From the NCBI GenBank assembly GCA_963931925.1, contig OZ007570.1, positions 30,476,688 to 30,540,687 of the forward strand: a DNA stretch of 64,000 nucleotides, written 5' to 3'. Every line of letters starts with the position of its first letter. Within the stretch, counting starts at the first letter, position 1. A program made the position numbers and the translations under genes. Below are positions 10,984 to 24,769 of the stretch, one piece after another. The stretch comes from Onchidella celtica. Lineage: Eukaryota > Mollusca > Gastropoda > Systellommatophora > Onchidiidae. The notes beneath the pieces are model-generated. The model was not told the origin of the DNA. It saw only the letters and a list, made by a program, of their open reading frames with translations, and searched no databases.

Positions 10984-13900
10984 GTTAAATGTGTGAATGT
11001 TTTATGACATGCCCTTCTGGAATCCCAACAGAGATCTTTGTTACTGACCATTAAAGTGAGCTAGAAAAGTTTCTTTGTGAAAAAAAAAAAAATATGTGTA
11101 TATTCATTGAGAACTAGTTTAAAAAATAGGCAAAAAACCTCTCCAGTGCAAGAACTTAACATCATAGGTCGCACGACAGGGAATTTGGATGAGTTATGAG
11201 TTATTTTTTATCTCCTATCATTCACAGCTGGACTATTTTCTTTCCCTGCTGTTGAGCTGCATTTCTCATTTCCAGGAAATTCTCAGTCGTACAGATGAAT
11301 GTCCGTGACATTGCTTATTAGCTTCATCCTATTGCTGTAATAATAAGGCAGATGTTGACTGGAGAGAACAGCTCATTGATTTCAGGACACTTGCAGCTGA
11401 CAGAAACCTGCTTCATCTTCTTCCAATACGAGATTGAAAATGTGCCAGATCTTGTCATCAGTTTCACTCTTCAATGAGCAAGCTTTCTTTGTCTAGTTTG
11501 AAAGAGAAACCTGCAAATTTACATTAGATCAAAATCTGGGGTACTTAATTTTTTTTTAAAATACAGTTTTAATCAATACTTTATGATGTGCTTTGCATAC
11601 CTGGAGTTTTTTGTTGTTATTTATTTATTTATTTATTTTTGGTCGTTGGTTTGGTTGTGATTTAAAAAATATCTGTATGGTCAAAGTGCTTCCTGGATGG
11701 GATAACTTATGAGTCCCCACCAGCAAGATCACTACAAGAGCTTTTTCTTTAATGTAAGATGTCTATCCCCTCAGTGGAAACAGAGTTTGATGAGAGATCA
11801 GCATGATACTTTGTCGTGGTATTGATTTTATAGAAGTCCAGTTTGTGTCAATAGCCCGGGACCTTCGTTGTCTGTTCTCAAAGCACGATTATCACACATT
11901 TTACTTTCGATGTTGTCTTCAGGGAGATGTGCTGACTGCAAAATGAGATGGAAAAGGGGTCAGCTGTTAATGGTAAAGCTTAGCTGAGCTGAAAGTTTGG
12001 TCATTTCTTTTCTATTGCCCCAGAAAGGATATTTCCTAATTTTTTTTCATATTGGGGCTGTGAGTAGTGTGAGATAATATGCTATTTTATATTGTGATAT
12101 TAAGTTACAATTCAGAGGGTCGATGGCCGTGGTTTTGTCCAGGAGATATGCATTAGTCTGCTAGTACATGTACTACATTTTCTTTAGGTATAGTACAAAT
12201 TGTTCCCATGGACAGAACTACCGAGAATTGAGGAACAATTTTCATGATCACCAGTTTATGTATCCTTATTGATGTTTGGCTGGACAAGCAGGAGAGTGTC
12301 CTGTCCAGGGACAATCGTGTGCGTGGCTTTTGCTGATTCAGTGGTTTGGTCCGTGCTATTGTTAACGTACACAAAGACGTGTTATAATACTCAGTTGTAT
12401 GTATGTAGACCTACATTGATGTTCCGCATGATTCAGAAGAACTTGATTGATTTTCAGAATTGTTCATGTTGAGCCGTGCTCCAGAGATGTTCTATTGTTA
12501 TTGAAACAAGGGCCAGTTAGATTAGGAAATTCTTGCTGAAAATCCAAACTGGTATGTGTTGTCTCCGTCTATCAGTAGCATAAAGCAGCGTGAAAAGACA
12601 AGGATGCTAATGGCAGACGTGCGCAAAGCAAAGACAGCCTGATTCAAGTTTGTTGAGGTTTGCAGTGATTTATGGCGCTGGCTATCCAGTGTTCAAACAT
12701 TTGTTTCTTTAAGAGTGCTTGACAGGACTCAGCACATTGACAACTTCTGACTAAAAGGGGACCTAATTACTCGTATTTTCTCAGAGTTATGAAAATACAT
12801 TGTGAAATATATTAAAGCGAGGAGGATTTTCGTTGATTTGGTATCCTGTTACTTATGTATTCCCTGTACATTAATCCTTCTGGTGAGTCTTTCAGGGGTT
12901 TGGCAGGTGATTTTTGTGATGCAAGGCATAATGATTTGATTTCAGGATAATATTAATTCATTGTGGTTCGTCTTTTGTCTTCTGCATTTTGTCATGATGG
13001 CTTTGGTCGAAAGTGTGAATGAAAAAAGACACAGGCAATAGAAGGAGAAACTGTATGGTGCCGGCTGTTGTTGTTTTTTTTTTCCGTTTCACGCATTCCT
13101 CCTACTTTCCCTCCTTTTCAAAAATATATCAACCAGCCAAATCAATAACTCTAGTGGCAAAGAAACGCTTACATGTTATGTAATAATAACTATTGATTTG
13201 CACGTATAATCAGGAAATGGGAGGGAGTTTTTGGGTGAGGTTGCCAGAAAGGTTGACAGTTTGTACAACAAAATTTTAAGATCTTTTTAGATTTACTGTT
13301 GCTTTTGTTGTCACTGCATTCATTCATGATATTGTCATTGTTTACATGTACATAGAAAACCTATGTGATGAGCATGGTTTTGCCAGATATTTAAAGCAAG
13401 AAAGAGTGGATGTGGACGTCAGTACTCTTGGCAGTGGTAGAACTTTTTTTTTTTTGCCGATTGTCTTATGGGTGGTTTAAATTTGGATGCTTAATTGATG
13501 AATGAAGGTAATACCAGCCAACATTTTCCTACTTGTGTCAGTTTGTCTCATCACAATAATTCTTTTTTTTTTTTTTACTTCATCATTTTTTTAAATTAGG
13601 TTTTGTCACATAAAAATGTGGATTTTTTTTTTCAATTATTGTATTCCCAACAAGAAATGATGAAGAGAGGGTAAAACAGAACTGGAAGTGTTAATGAAAA
13701 AGTTGATAGAGTCAAGACGACCTACAAGGCACCATTCACTTGGGGTTATTTTAATACCAGAAACACTGTGAAAATTAATAGTAACAGCACAAGCTCATGT
13801 GTTCCAGGACGTTATATGATATTATGTAAAGTAATCGGTGTTCTCTCATTTTCCAGACATTCTATTTTAGGTACACGTATATGTTGTCAGATGGTGTTGG

Positions 13901-16900
13901 AGAAAGTTATTGCAAAGATGTCTCAGGACAAACTAGAGGCATACAGCTTCACAGATGGTTACTGTTGTCTCTGGCTATCATACTGAAGCTTGAAACATTT
14001 CCTCACAGTCATAATAATATTGTCCAAGTCATTGTTTAATATTTTGTTATTTTTACAAAATAACTGTTGTTTATGTCTTTTTCTGAATATAATGACAGTT
14101 TGTGTGGTGCCTTCAAAATCCTACTTTTGATCTGAAATCATTACATGTAATTGCACAAGTCGTGAAATAAGCGAAACAAAGACACTTTTTATATGTAGCT
14201 GATTTAGTCGTCCTCGGAGCAAGTGTAAAGTTACGAACCCATTACACGTGGGTGCAGGCGATTGCAAAGTTCATGCATACAGGGTAGCGTTTTGCACCGA
14301 CGCGTAAGGCTTACACCATCGAGTAACCAGTTACGTGCTGTTCGTGCATACGGTTACAGAATGTTTGAAATAGGTCCCAACTTGAACTTGGTGGCGGGTC
14401 CAGCTCTTATCTTGGCTACTGCTGAAGTTCAGTTGGATCTGTCAATCGTCGGTGGCAGGAAATTCAGTTTCTTTCATGAAAGTACGTGTTACAAGAAGGC
14501 ACACCAGGCATGGCCGAGCATGGTTTCTAAAGCTATTTTAAATTAAGGGGTTTGAGAACTTACAAGTTACTGCTGGTGTAATTTCCAGGCAGGAAGCAGG
14601 AAATTCCTCAGCTGAATTTAGTGTTGCTGATGCTGCAGACTTTAAGGAATGGGGAATCAAGCTTTACTTTTACATACGACAGTCTTTGAGCTATGAATTG
14701 TGGGGCAAAATACCCCACAGTCAACTTGGTGACCTAGTGTATTGTTCAACGTGTAAAGAGCTCAATGTTACATTGGGACTCTTTTCACAAGTGGACTAGC
14801 TCAAATATTTGTTTTGGATCAAATGTGAACACGCTATCATGAGATCCCAAAGAAAGATTCTGTATCTGTGTCATAAACCTTTTTGAGAAATAATGACCCC
14901 ATCTATATGTCCTTCATTTTAAAATAATTATGACTTGCCCGTTTACTATATTTAATAATCTGAGAGAGATGTGTATAGTATATGTCACTGTGGGAAACAC
15001 AAGCTTGGCTTTTTGACGTCATACTCTTTATAAAGAATAAAGATTAAAAATAGCACCTAGTAAAGGAAGTGATTCTGTTATCTCCATCGAAGTATAAGGG
15101 GTTACAACGCAAATGCAAAGTAAAAGATGTACTTTTCGGTTCAGCTTGACACACATTTTATCTGTATCGGTACAACTGCAACCCCTGCTTTTGCAAATGT
15201 GCATGCATCATGTCCAAATTTAGCGCTTACCTTGTGGCCAAAACGTGCAAGAGGGAAACCCGGGATGCTAGCGTTGTGTTTCTTACCAGCAAGAAGCCCA
15301 AAATTCCCAAATTATTTTCGTCACAATGCAAGTAAACATTGTACACTAAAGATAGATATTACATCGGTTTATGCAAGAAAATACGGTAAACAACCTCAAG
15401 TAAGGTGGGTTTTCAAAATCTGGAGAAGATGTGGTATAGTGGATTGATATTATGATAAGGAGTTGTTTTTTTGTAGGATGGTCGTGGTGGTAGTTGGTAG
15501 ACGGTTTAGGTCTCTTTTTTGTGTAAACAGATACATTTTTCTTTCATTTTTAAAAATTTAACCTGCGGCGTTGATTCGTAAGTGACGTAGACTTGCAAAC
15601 CAGTATGGTATGCCACGTTGGATCTCGAGGAAAACAGAATGGCAAAGGACTATTCGGGAACTGTTATGCTCTTTGGCCTTTGGTAAAATGACAACCAGGT
15701 GCCGAAAGCAAAATGCCAAAGGAATAGGCTGCTAAGTGTGCCAAACAACAACGTACGGTACATTGCAATGGTCCAAAATGATGTGGCGGTAATAGGACAA
15801 AGTTCACACGAAAAAAAAAACAATCTACGTGAGAGAAGTGTTGTTGAGCCAAAGTTTGGCCCGTGAACGATCTTTAGGCTGGTTTGTGGATACCTCAGGT
15901 CGCGACATGTCGACCTCTATTGGTTTGACGTAGCTGGTTATCGGTGGTCTCCTCAGCCCTCGGTGACCATTAATTTTTTTCACTAGGTTGCGTCAAGAAA
16001 GACAAAAAATGAACTATGCTAAAGGATCTTTTTTTTAATTTAAAATATTTAAATTGCGCTTGATCTTGATTTCAGTTGCTGTTTTAATCAGTCCTGGCAT
16101 ATGGATTTATGGCATTACAACGATTAAAGCAACAGAGTATGAATGAACTTAAAATCCACGTCTATTGCATAACACTTTTCAACTCCATTTAGATGCAACT
16201 GGCATTGTTTCATAGACCAAAGATATGTCGCCGGTTAATCCAAGGGTTAATCGTGGAAGAGAAAATTTATGCATACAATATACATCTTATTATTCTGAAA
16301 CTTCTCTCAAAATTAGGTGCTGACTTTATCACATCACATACCTGTACATACTTAACCCAGCCCATTGTGTTTTGTGTTGTTTTTTTAAACTTTTTTTTTG
16401 GAGAGGGGGGGGGGGGGTGTCTGATAAACTCAGTGCCAGATTCATCAAAGAAATTGTGTAAAAGTTTTGCAATCTGTATCACTTGTGATTTTTTCCAAGG
16501 TAAAAAGACGTCGTTCTGTGTATTCATTGCACAACTGCACATAATCAGCAGCCATAATATTATTTGTAAAAAAAAAAAAAAAAAAGATAGACAGAAAGAG
16601 AAAATGTGAATAGTAATAACAACACTGTAGTTCCTCATTATTTTTGTCCAGTTTTGCTAATTGTTGTCCCCAAATCCAATGTGTTTCATCTGAATGTTGT
16701 TTATGTATTACATGTAATTATGTCCCACTATCAAACCTGAGTCATTTGTAAAATAGACACATTATTACGTCTGAGCAAGGTTTTCAACAATAAAAATCAC
16801 ATACAAATGTGTGTGATAAATTTATAACGTCAAGATAATGATGCATTGATGGACCGATACATATATATATGTTATCATTATGATTGACGTAATTCATGAA

Positions 16901-17915
16901 TGGTTTTTTGGAAGTGTTCTTGTCTCCTTTCCAACATATTTTTTAATTTTTGTAACCAATGCCACCCTTTGCTCATGTTCTTTTGTAACCAATGCCACCC
17001 TTTGCTCATGTTCATTCCTTCTGCAGTTCGTCTCCATTGCTTTGCATCTTGAAGATTGTTATGTTTGTTAAAGACATTATTATGCTTTCAGATTGTGTAT
17101 GTTTGTGCGTGCGTGTGCGCGCGCATGCGCTGTTTGTCTAAATCCATCGACCACATCTGCGACACTCAGTCAGTCTTGTAATCATCTTGATTGCGATACT
17201 GTGCAGTTGAAATGACGCTATTGTTTGTTTTTTTTATTACAATTTGTTTGTTCTTACTGGTTGGACAATTGATGATGAGCCTCAGGCTTTCTTTGACCTG
17301 TACATAATTTTAATGATGTATTATCATATCAGCCTTTGTTGTGCCATCTTGAAGGCAGCAAATAATAAAATTGTTTCAAGCCTGAAGTTATTTGTCATTT
17401 GTTATTTGTTTCTGAATCAGTAGTGGTCGTTGCTGATTTTGAATGGAGTTGAAGTAGAGGCATGGTCTGCAGTGTTATGGAAAGAGCCGGTCAGAGCTAA
17501 AAACAAATTTTCACATGAGACGCGGAAAAAATCTGGTGTAGCGCCCAACTATGTTCTTTATCCGGCTTGCCATTTTGTGAACATATTAGAAGAAGGTGAT
17601 GGTCGTCGAAAATTGTAATCCAAACAGAAAGATAAAACACATTTCATTCTATAAAATGATGTTGTTAAGTGAATTTGATCTTGCACGATCTTTTCCAGTA
17701 AAAGATCAGAGGTTGAGATGATGAACAGAGAATGACTATGGTTCACACAGGCACTCAAACTGTCAAAGGTCCGCATAGTCCTTAAATTTCAGAGAAAAAA
17801 AAAAGCGAAGAACTTTACTGTGACAAAAAAAAACAAACAAACAATATGAAGGTACTTAAAAGTCCTTATCAGTTGTGCGCTGTCAGTGAACAAACACACT
17901 GAGATTCAATTCTTC
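10984..17915. other. Long stretch without recognised genes
   Basis: About 7 kb of AT-rich sequence. Open frames at 13768-13986, 14262-14546 and 15127-15447 are short, show no domain and have no splice support in agreement with them. Noticed features are homopolymer runs, a poly-G run near 16406-16417, an alternating CG/TG tract near 17104-17131 (GTGCGTGCGTGTGCGCGCGC) and the duplication at 16948-17013. Confidence 0.5.
16948..17013 (+). repeat. Perfect 33-bp tandem duplication
   Basis: Two identical adjacent 33-bp units (16948-16980 and 16981-17013) beginning TTTTGTAACCAATGCCACCC. The identity suggests a recent duplication. No function seen. Confidence 0.9.
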
Positions 17916-17917
17916 CC

Positions 17918-18275
17918 ATCACGGAATCGTGTTTTCGTGTGTACGGAAACGAAAAAGTCAAAAACCCTTCAAGAAGTAAAATAGAAGAAATGCTTTCATG
18001 TGTATGAAAACGCCATTTCCGCAGACATAAAAGGACTCTTTCTTCTTATGCTGGGTTCTCATGTGTACGGAAACGGCAAAAAATCCGTCATATAATAAAA
18101 TGAAAGAGTGTTTCCATGTGTACGGAAACGGCGTGCGGAAACATTCTTTCAATTTCACTACATGTACTTGAAGGCTCTTAGACGTTTCCGTTGCCGTTTA
18201 CATGAGAACCAAGCTTTAATACTTGATAGATTTTTGGCCGTTTCCGTTTCCGTACATATGAAAACACAACTTAAC
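17918..18275. mobile_element. Palindromic repeat cluster (ACGGAAACG family), copy 1
   Basis: The motif CATGTGTACGGAAACG and close variants recur on the + strand near 17935, 18060 and 18114, and inverted (CGTTTCCG, TTTCCGTACATATGAAAAC) near 18182 and 18245, so the segment is built from inverted arms. The same motifs and the phrase GTCAAAAACCCTTCAA recur at 48993-49208. This looks like one or two nested MITEs. The ends are not exact and the superfamily is not assigned. Confidence 0.6.
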
Positions 18276-18524
18276 GCATACATACTGTGTTTTGTGCGGT
18301 GTGTGCTAACAAAAAAAAATAATCAAAAAACGTATTTTTACAGAGCAGTGGAAGCCGCAATCGACATGCGCAAACCATAACCATGCGTAATAATGATTTC
18401 GTTGTTTACGGGTCCTAGCCTAGATTAGCATTGATATTTTAAAAAAAAACAGTTTTGAATAGAAAGACTGGCACCTTTCGTGTTTGACAATTGTTCTTTT
18501 CAAAAGAAAACATGCAAAAAGGTT

Positions 18525-19140
18525 TCAAGTTTAGTTTATTATAGGCCTGGCGGCCAATTCAAAAACACACAAGAATCATGTGAACAATCTTAGAAAACAT
18601 TAAACAAACAAACAAACAGACAAAATGCATGTTCACTCTCTCCGCTCCCTGCAGTATTTATACACTTACTTATTATAGTATACAATCAATACAGCTTGTA
18701 ATTGCCAGCAACAGTCATCATTTTCAATCCCCCCCCCCCTCCTACATAACCGATCTTTCCTCACCTTTAACAACTGAAAACATCACTATAATTTATTCTT
18801 TCACTCGAAGGTGAATTTAGTTTTCAGACTTCGCCAGGTGAAGTCACAAAGCGACATTATTGTATTCGTTTAGAACTTTCTGGCAAAACAGTGCAAACGA
18901 ATGTCGTTCTCTATCGTGCATCGACGACAGAAAATGTATAAGCTTAAACATGCTTGGTCTAACAAGTAGCCAAGATGGTAAAAACTGTTTCCTTATATCT
19001 TTGAATTTTTTGCAAGTTAGTAACACGTGAAATTCGTCCTCCAATTCATTACAGGTCTCACATAATCTCATAACATACTCCAGTTTAGGCCCCTGCCACC
19101 TTCCCCTCTCCACCATAAAGTTGTGAGAGCCCAATCTTAT
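18525..19140 (-). mobile_element. LINE 3' end with zinc-knuckle-like C-terminus, copy 2
   Basis: The minus-strand frame 19134-18844 (96 residues) ends a LINE ORF2-like protein: GSHNFMVERGRWQGPK, then a Cys-Cys-His-Cys cluster CETCNELEDEFHVLLTC, then KFKDIRKQFLP and a NNVAL end. This CxxC...HxxxxC element after the reverse transcriptase is seen in several LINE clades. The 3' UTR at 18525-18843 matches the copy at 564-900. The 5' part (endonuclease and RT) is absent, a typical 5' truncation. The clade is not certain. Confidence 0.75.
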
Positions 19141-19256
19141 TTTTGCTATGGCTATCCTTAAATGCTTCTGCTTTACTTCATGTAAGTAATTTTCTGAGTA
19201 AAAAGGAAAGACTTGACCAAGTCACAGAATGTATGGAAGCCTCGTGTAAGAAATAC

Positions 19257-19540
19257 ATAATACTCAAACGATACAATGAAACGCAAACTAAAAGGGAAGA
19301 CCAAAAAAAAAAAATGTCGATATTTCGGCAACAGCCTTCTTCAGGAAAAAAAAAAAAAAGAACACACAGTAACAAACAAACAAAATTGGAAAATTGAACA
19401 GATAAAACAATCGAACAGGAATATGTTGTTTTTTTTTCTTCTGTTGTTGTTTTTTTCCTTGAAGAAGGCTGTTTCCGAAATATCGACATTTTCTGTCTTC
19501 TCTTTTAGTTTGCGTTTCATTTTATCGTTTGGGTATTATT
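19257..19540. mobile_element. Foldback element with about 85-bp arms
   Basis: The left arm at 19257-19345 contains ATAATACTCAAACGATA, AACGCAAACTAAAAG, TGTCGATATTTCGGCAACAG and CCTTCTTCAGG. The right arm at 19456-19540 is its near-complete reverse complement (CCTTGAAGAAGGCTGTTTCC, GAAATATCGACA, CTTTTAGTTTGCGTTT, ATCGTTTGGGTATTAT). The spacer of about 110 bp is A- and T-rich. No coding frame of note. The ends look like TIRs of a MITE, but no target duplication was found. Confidence 0.75.
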
Positions 19541-20114
19541 TTTTACGCGAGGCTTTGGTACGTACATGTACACTCTTTTCTTTTTGCCACTGTTTGACTT
19601 TGCTTTAACTTTAAAGCCTTGCTGCGACTCCAGTTTGGTGGGTTTTTATATTTCGTTAAGTCACAGGCTGTTCACTGGGTCACTGGTCCTTTACTCATTT
19701 TCGATCCTTTTTGTTATGGGTCTTTAAAATTAAAAAGCACCCCCTACTCCCGCCCTTTTTTTGTGGAAAAAGTCTTAAGATCCAGACTGACGTCAAGGTG
19801 AATATAAAAAAAGCAGTGACCAGATATTGTTATGTGATACTGCGGCCTTGGCTTGAAACTAGGCCTGCGAAACACATGCACTTGTTGCACCATACGCCGG
19901 TGGAGGCCGATCTTGCACGTCATCATCACCATCGGGTCAAGCTGTACTGCACTTTTCAGTATGAATGTCGTAAACAACATCGCCATTTTGAGAGTTTTCC
20001 ATGTCAAGGACGGCAGGTACAAGTGCGGGGAAACTGGTAATGTAACAACAGCAAATAGAATGTAAGCACAGGGTGTCTTCTTGCCATAAACCTGTGATGT
20101 GATTGTGAGAGCCC

Positions 20115-20535
20115 GTTCTCTTCTTTCTTTCTTCTTTCTCTTTTCCTTCTCTCTTTCTTTCTTTCTTTCTTTCTTATCTCTCTTTCTTTCTTTCATATCT
20201 ATCTTTCTTTCCTTTCTTTTTTATATCTCTTTCCCTTCTTTCTTTCTTATCTTTCTTTCTTTCTTATCTTCTTTTCTTTCTCTCTTTCTTTCTTATCTTT
20301 CCTCTCTCTCTTTCCTTTCTTCTTTTCTTATGATTCTTTCTCTTTTCCTTTCCTTGAACTTTCTTTCCAATCCTTCAGTCTTCTCTCCTATTTCTCTCTC
20401 CTTCTTTCTTTCCTATCTTTCAGTCCTCTCTCTCTCTCTCTCTTTCTCACCCCCCCCCCCCGCCCCTGTTTCTTTATTTCTTTGTCTACCTTTATCTCTT
20501 TCTTATCTTTCTGTTCCAGTTTTTCTTTCTTCCAC
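20115..20535 (+). repeat. Polypyrimidine tract, (TTTC)n-rich
   Basis: About 420 bases almost entirely C and T on this strand, mixing TTTC, TCTC and TTTCC units, with a C-run at about 20451-20461. The long frame through it is an artefact of composition. Confidence 0.95.
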
Positions 20536-21451
20536 TGCCTTTCGTTCTGACCTTCCAGTGTGAAGAAAATCTGGTGTCAGCGCACGTTTTGTGTAAATAT
20601 GGAATTTGTTAAGTCGAAATACAAATATCATATTTGCCTCGAGGCTAAGCACAAACAAAGCAATGTTGTCCTGGCCCAGCTGTCAGACAAAAGGAAAACA
20701 CACATGTTTGAGCTCAACGAAGCGATCACGATGTCCATATGACTCATGGGCAATCAGAATACCTATAGATCTACTAAATTACTCGTTTCTATTCCAACAG
20801 GAGTTTAAAACTCTTGCCAGTTTAGTAAAATTCATGAAAAAATGTTTTGAACCATTAATAATAATACATTAATAGTATCGTTTGCCACTTTTACTACCGC
20901 TCATAGGACTGTTTCTGCACTGTCTACGGTAACAACCATCCTTACTATCACTACCATGGCCGTTTCACTCACCAGTACTCCTTCAATCTGTCTTTCTGTT
21001 TGTCTGCCTGCCTGCCTGACTGTCTATCTGGTCTGTCTGTCTGTCTGAGACGATAATTAATATAAGGATTATTTTGTTTTAATGCGTTTTTTTCAATTCC
21101 ACCTTAGGTTAGGTGTTTCAGAAAAGACGTAGTGATGTACCAGATGCGATAAATAATAGAACGGCCTTGATGACAAACCCTGAACTTTTGTTGATCTAAT
21201 CATACCTAGAAACTCTAGCTAGGCCGCAAATAAACACCTTATCATCAATTTCAAGTATTTTTACCTTGGCAGTGTCCTGGATTTGTCCAGCAATTGGGCT
21301 ATATTTATGTATGTTTTTTTGCCGCGAGCTATGCATTGTTTTGCTGGACAAGAAGGAAAATCTTAAGTTGAATAATTTAGTGAGGAGACTTTTTTTTATT
21401 TTCCTTCAAAACATTTCAATGTAAAAGAGTGGAAAAGGGGGACCGCAAGCA
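20536..21451. other. No gene seen between two simple repeats
   Basis: Moderately AT-rich sequence with a short CTGT/CTGC run near 20990-21048 (TGTCTGCCTGCCTGCCTGAC). No coding frame, RNA gene or transposon end was recognised. Confidence 0.5.
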
Positions 21452-22039
<588 letters not shown>

Positions 22040-22164
22040 GGCTGGCTAACTACCTATCGTGGAGTGGGGCTTAACATTTTTCCAAGGAGACTGAAGAAAG
22101 TTCTATTCATTCGGCGACAATAAAATGATTCGAGGCTTTGATCAATCAGAGCACGACAAAAAAT

Positions 22165-22600
22165 TCTTGTACATGCATTTTATTGCTAGTAGACTTGATT
22201 ACTGCAATTATTACTTGGAATTCCAAAATGTACTCTAAATTGTTATCACAAAATTCAAAATAGGTAAGGCCGATTAATCACACGATCGCATCCGCCGTCA
22301 GCATTAAGGAAAGAATAGACATTAAGATTTTGTGCTTTATTCTTAAATGTCTAAACGGACCAGCCCCAGAATATCTTTCAGAACTAGTGGAATCATACCA
22401 ACCGTCACGCACTTTAAGATCAGTTGACGCGAAACTTCTTGAGACACCCGCAGTCAGATTGTCGCTTGGTGAAAAGAAGTTTGCTATTGGTGGGCCTAAT
22501 TTATGGAACAGCATCAGTGTTGACACCAGGAAAAGTGAAAACATCGTCACATGTAAAAATTGGCTCAAAACTGAATTGTTTAGGGCTGCTTTCATTGAAA
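22165..22600 (+). mobile_element. L2/CR1-type LINE reverse-transcriptase C-terminal fragment
   Basis: The frame from 22330 reads FILKCLNGPAPEYLSELVE, SYQPSRTLRS, GPNLWNSISVDTRKSEN and WLKTELFRAAF. This matches the FKxLNGLAPxYLxEL...PSRxLRS...GPxLWNSLPxxIR...FKxxLKTxLF signature of L2/CR1-group elements. Upstream, out of frame, SRLDYCNYYL is the expected preceding motif, so a frameshift and at least one stop separate the parts. Only the last part of the ORF is present. An old, 5'-truncated copy. Confidence 0.85.
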
Positions 22601-23456
22601 CCGAATGGTTTGTTGTTTTTTTTTGGGCGGGGGGGGGGGTGTCTCAGAGGTTTGAGGATGAGAGTAGATCAAGTGTTTGTTAATGACTGTGTGTGAGTGG
22701 GATCTTGATGAACCGATTTTATATTAATCTATTTTTAAACTTTAGTTCATCGCCTGAAAGCACATCATTTTGGTGGATTTGGCCGCTACGCAAGTTAAGT
22801 ATTACATTACATTTAGGTTTTGTACTTTTGAATAATTTGAAAAAAAAAATCCATAACAACAGGTTGCTTACTTTTGTATGCACTGCATAATTATAGACTC
22901 CAACCTAAGAAAAACACTTAGCCCGGTAACGAAGCTATATCAAAAATCAGGAGACAGTGTACAATCCACTGCATTAAGGTGTATAATATATTACACGAAT
23001 ACATTGTAATTAGGACAGTAGAGAGAGTCCACTTGGCCAAACAAAAACAGTGGTCAGAAACTTTATTTCAATATCACAACATATTCATTAGACATCGAAC
23101 GAGTGGTTTCTTGCACTTAAGATTTATAGAACTTGACGATCGATTTGTTGACTGTGCAGTTCATAGAGTGTTGACAGTTGTAAGGCGATTGTTTTTGGTA
23201 AAGTTTCAAGTTCTTCTTCTTACCTTTTTTTTTTTTATTATTCTTATTGTCGTTCTCAATACTTTTCTTTCTCACCCCACAATTTTTCATTGCTGTTCTC
23301 CAACTTTTCCTTTCTCATTCCCCACAAATTTTCATTGTTGGTCCTCAAAATTTCCTTTCTCATTCCACGTAGCCTACATGAAATGTGTCCCCTAGTCTTA
23401 CTTTGAGAGTTGTTTACGGGATTATTCCTGTAGTTTCTAACAGCGTCGTACAGTGG

Positions 23457-23546
<90 letters not shown>

Positions 23547-23549
23547 CCT

Positions 23550-23596
<47 letters not shown>
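23457..23596 (+). repeat. (TATC)n microsatellite with (CT)n interruption
   Basis: TATC repeats are broken near 23545-23567 by a CT run, then resume. The array directly abuts the dispersed repeat at 23608, so it may have grown from the edge of that element. Confidence 0.95.
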
Positions 23597-23607
23597 AGGA
23601 CCAAATC

Positions 23608-23938
23608 TTCGAGACCATTCCTTGTTTGTTCTATCTCCATTTTCTGAAAAACTGGAGATTTTCTAAATACCGGTATGTAGATGAGGTATACCGAATGCAC
23701 ACTTTGACACTTGCATAATGCGTTGTGACACTGACCAAGCTGTTTCACCGTTCCCATTTATTCTAACTCTTCATTATAATGGCATTTGCTGGGAGACTGT
23801 GGTCTAATCACAAACCTGACCAAATAAAAAACTGAACTGTGTCAGTCATGATGTTAAAGCTGCAAACGTTTAACGTCGAATTGCGTTGTTGTGCAAAAAA
23901 AAGCGGAGTTGGAACAAACAGGAACTAAGGTCGTAAAG
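23608..23938 (+). repeat. Diverged dispersed repeat, copy 1
   Basis: It shares an ordered series of blocks with 38420-38655: TTGTTTG.T.TATCTC.ATTT, TGAAAAACTGGAGA, AAGCTGTTTCACCGTTCC / AGGCTGTTTCACAGTTCC, ATTCTAACTC, AAACGTTTAA.G.CGA and GGAACAAA.AGGAACTAAGGT / GGAACAAATAAGAGCTAAGGT. Same orientation. No coding frame. Probably an unclassified old transposon. Confidence 0.65.
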
Positions 23939-24128
23939 TGCTAATTGGTGTGCAATGTATTCTTATGGCTATTATTATTCACAACAAAGCACTTAATTGT
24001 AACGAGTCACTGTTATTAATGATGAATTATTCGACAGCCGGTCACCCCCTCTTAAACATGAATAACTACATTAAAACGACCCATTAAAGAGCAGCTCCTT
24101 GTCTCTCAGTGCAGCCTCGCCTTTCATC

Positions 24129-24182
24129 ATGAATTATTTCTTGTTGTTATTTTTGTTTCCATGCTCAGTTTCGCAAGGACAG
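24129..24182 (+). CDS. Candidate first exon of a small secreted peptide (signal peptide)
   Basis: ATG at 24129 with A at -3 starts 18 codons reading MNYFLLLFLFPCSVSQGQ, a textbook short signal sequence with a hydrophobic core and small residues near the likely cleavage site. It is followed at once by a donor-like CAG|GTAGGC at phase 0. The exon could pair with the open segment at 24770-24895 behind TCTCTTTTCAG. I do not recognise the product. It is small enough that chance cannot be excluded, and no promoter was identified. See the entry for the second part. Confidence 0.3.
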
Positions 24183-24769
24183 GTAGGCTATATTTGGCAC
24201 ATGTGCGTAGGTAGTATTGAAATAGGCAGGCTTGTAAAGCTTCGTCAACTTCACAATACATGTTTACCTCCATGCAGATCACTACTTTTGACACGTGATT
24301 TCATAGAACATGCATTTTACTCGTGATCGAAACCTCAAGCCGAACGCTCGTGGTGACCTTTTCCAATTCCTATGTTTTCATCAATCACGAGCAGGTCGTG
24401 CAAACAGGTAGTGCACATTTCTATGATTAACTTTGATGACATCACTTATCGATTATTTAATTTTTTTTTTTTTAATATTAAGTGCACAGGCTGAACCTCT
24501 TCACTCTAGACCCTTATCTTCCAGCAGTGTAAAACAATAGTAGGAACAAGCCTTTCGCTCATTGGTTGGTGAGATTTTTCGTTCTTGGACCCCATTTTCT
24601 TTCCCCTTCCCGCCCCCGAGCTATGATTATTTCAGACAGATAAAGATACCAATTTTCATTTACAGTACAGTGCCATATTCAGAAAGCCAATGAAATACGT
24701 CCGCTATTCCTACACTATAAAATTGATTACGGTACTCCATTGAAAACTGTTCTACATTTCTCTTTTCAG

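Noticed and set aside
14262-15447. Two open frames of about 95-105 residues
   Set aside because: No recognisable domain, no conserved-looking motif and no consistent splice signals.
20099-20563. A 154-residue frame rich in S, F and L
   Set aside because: It lies in a polypyrimidine tract and has no coding composition beyond that.
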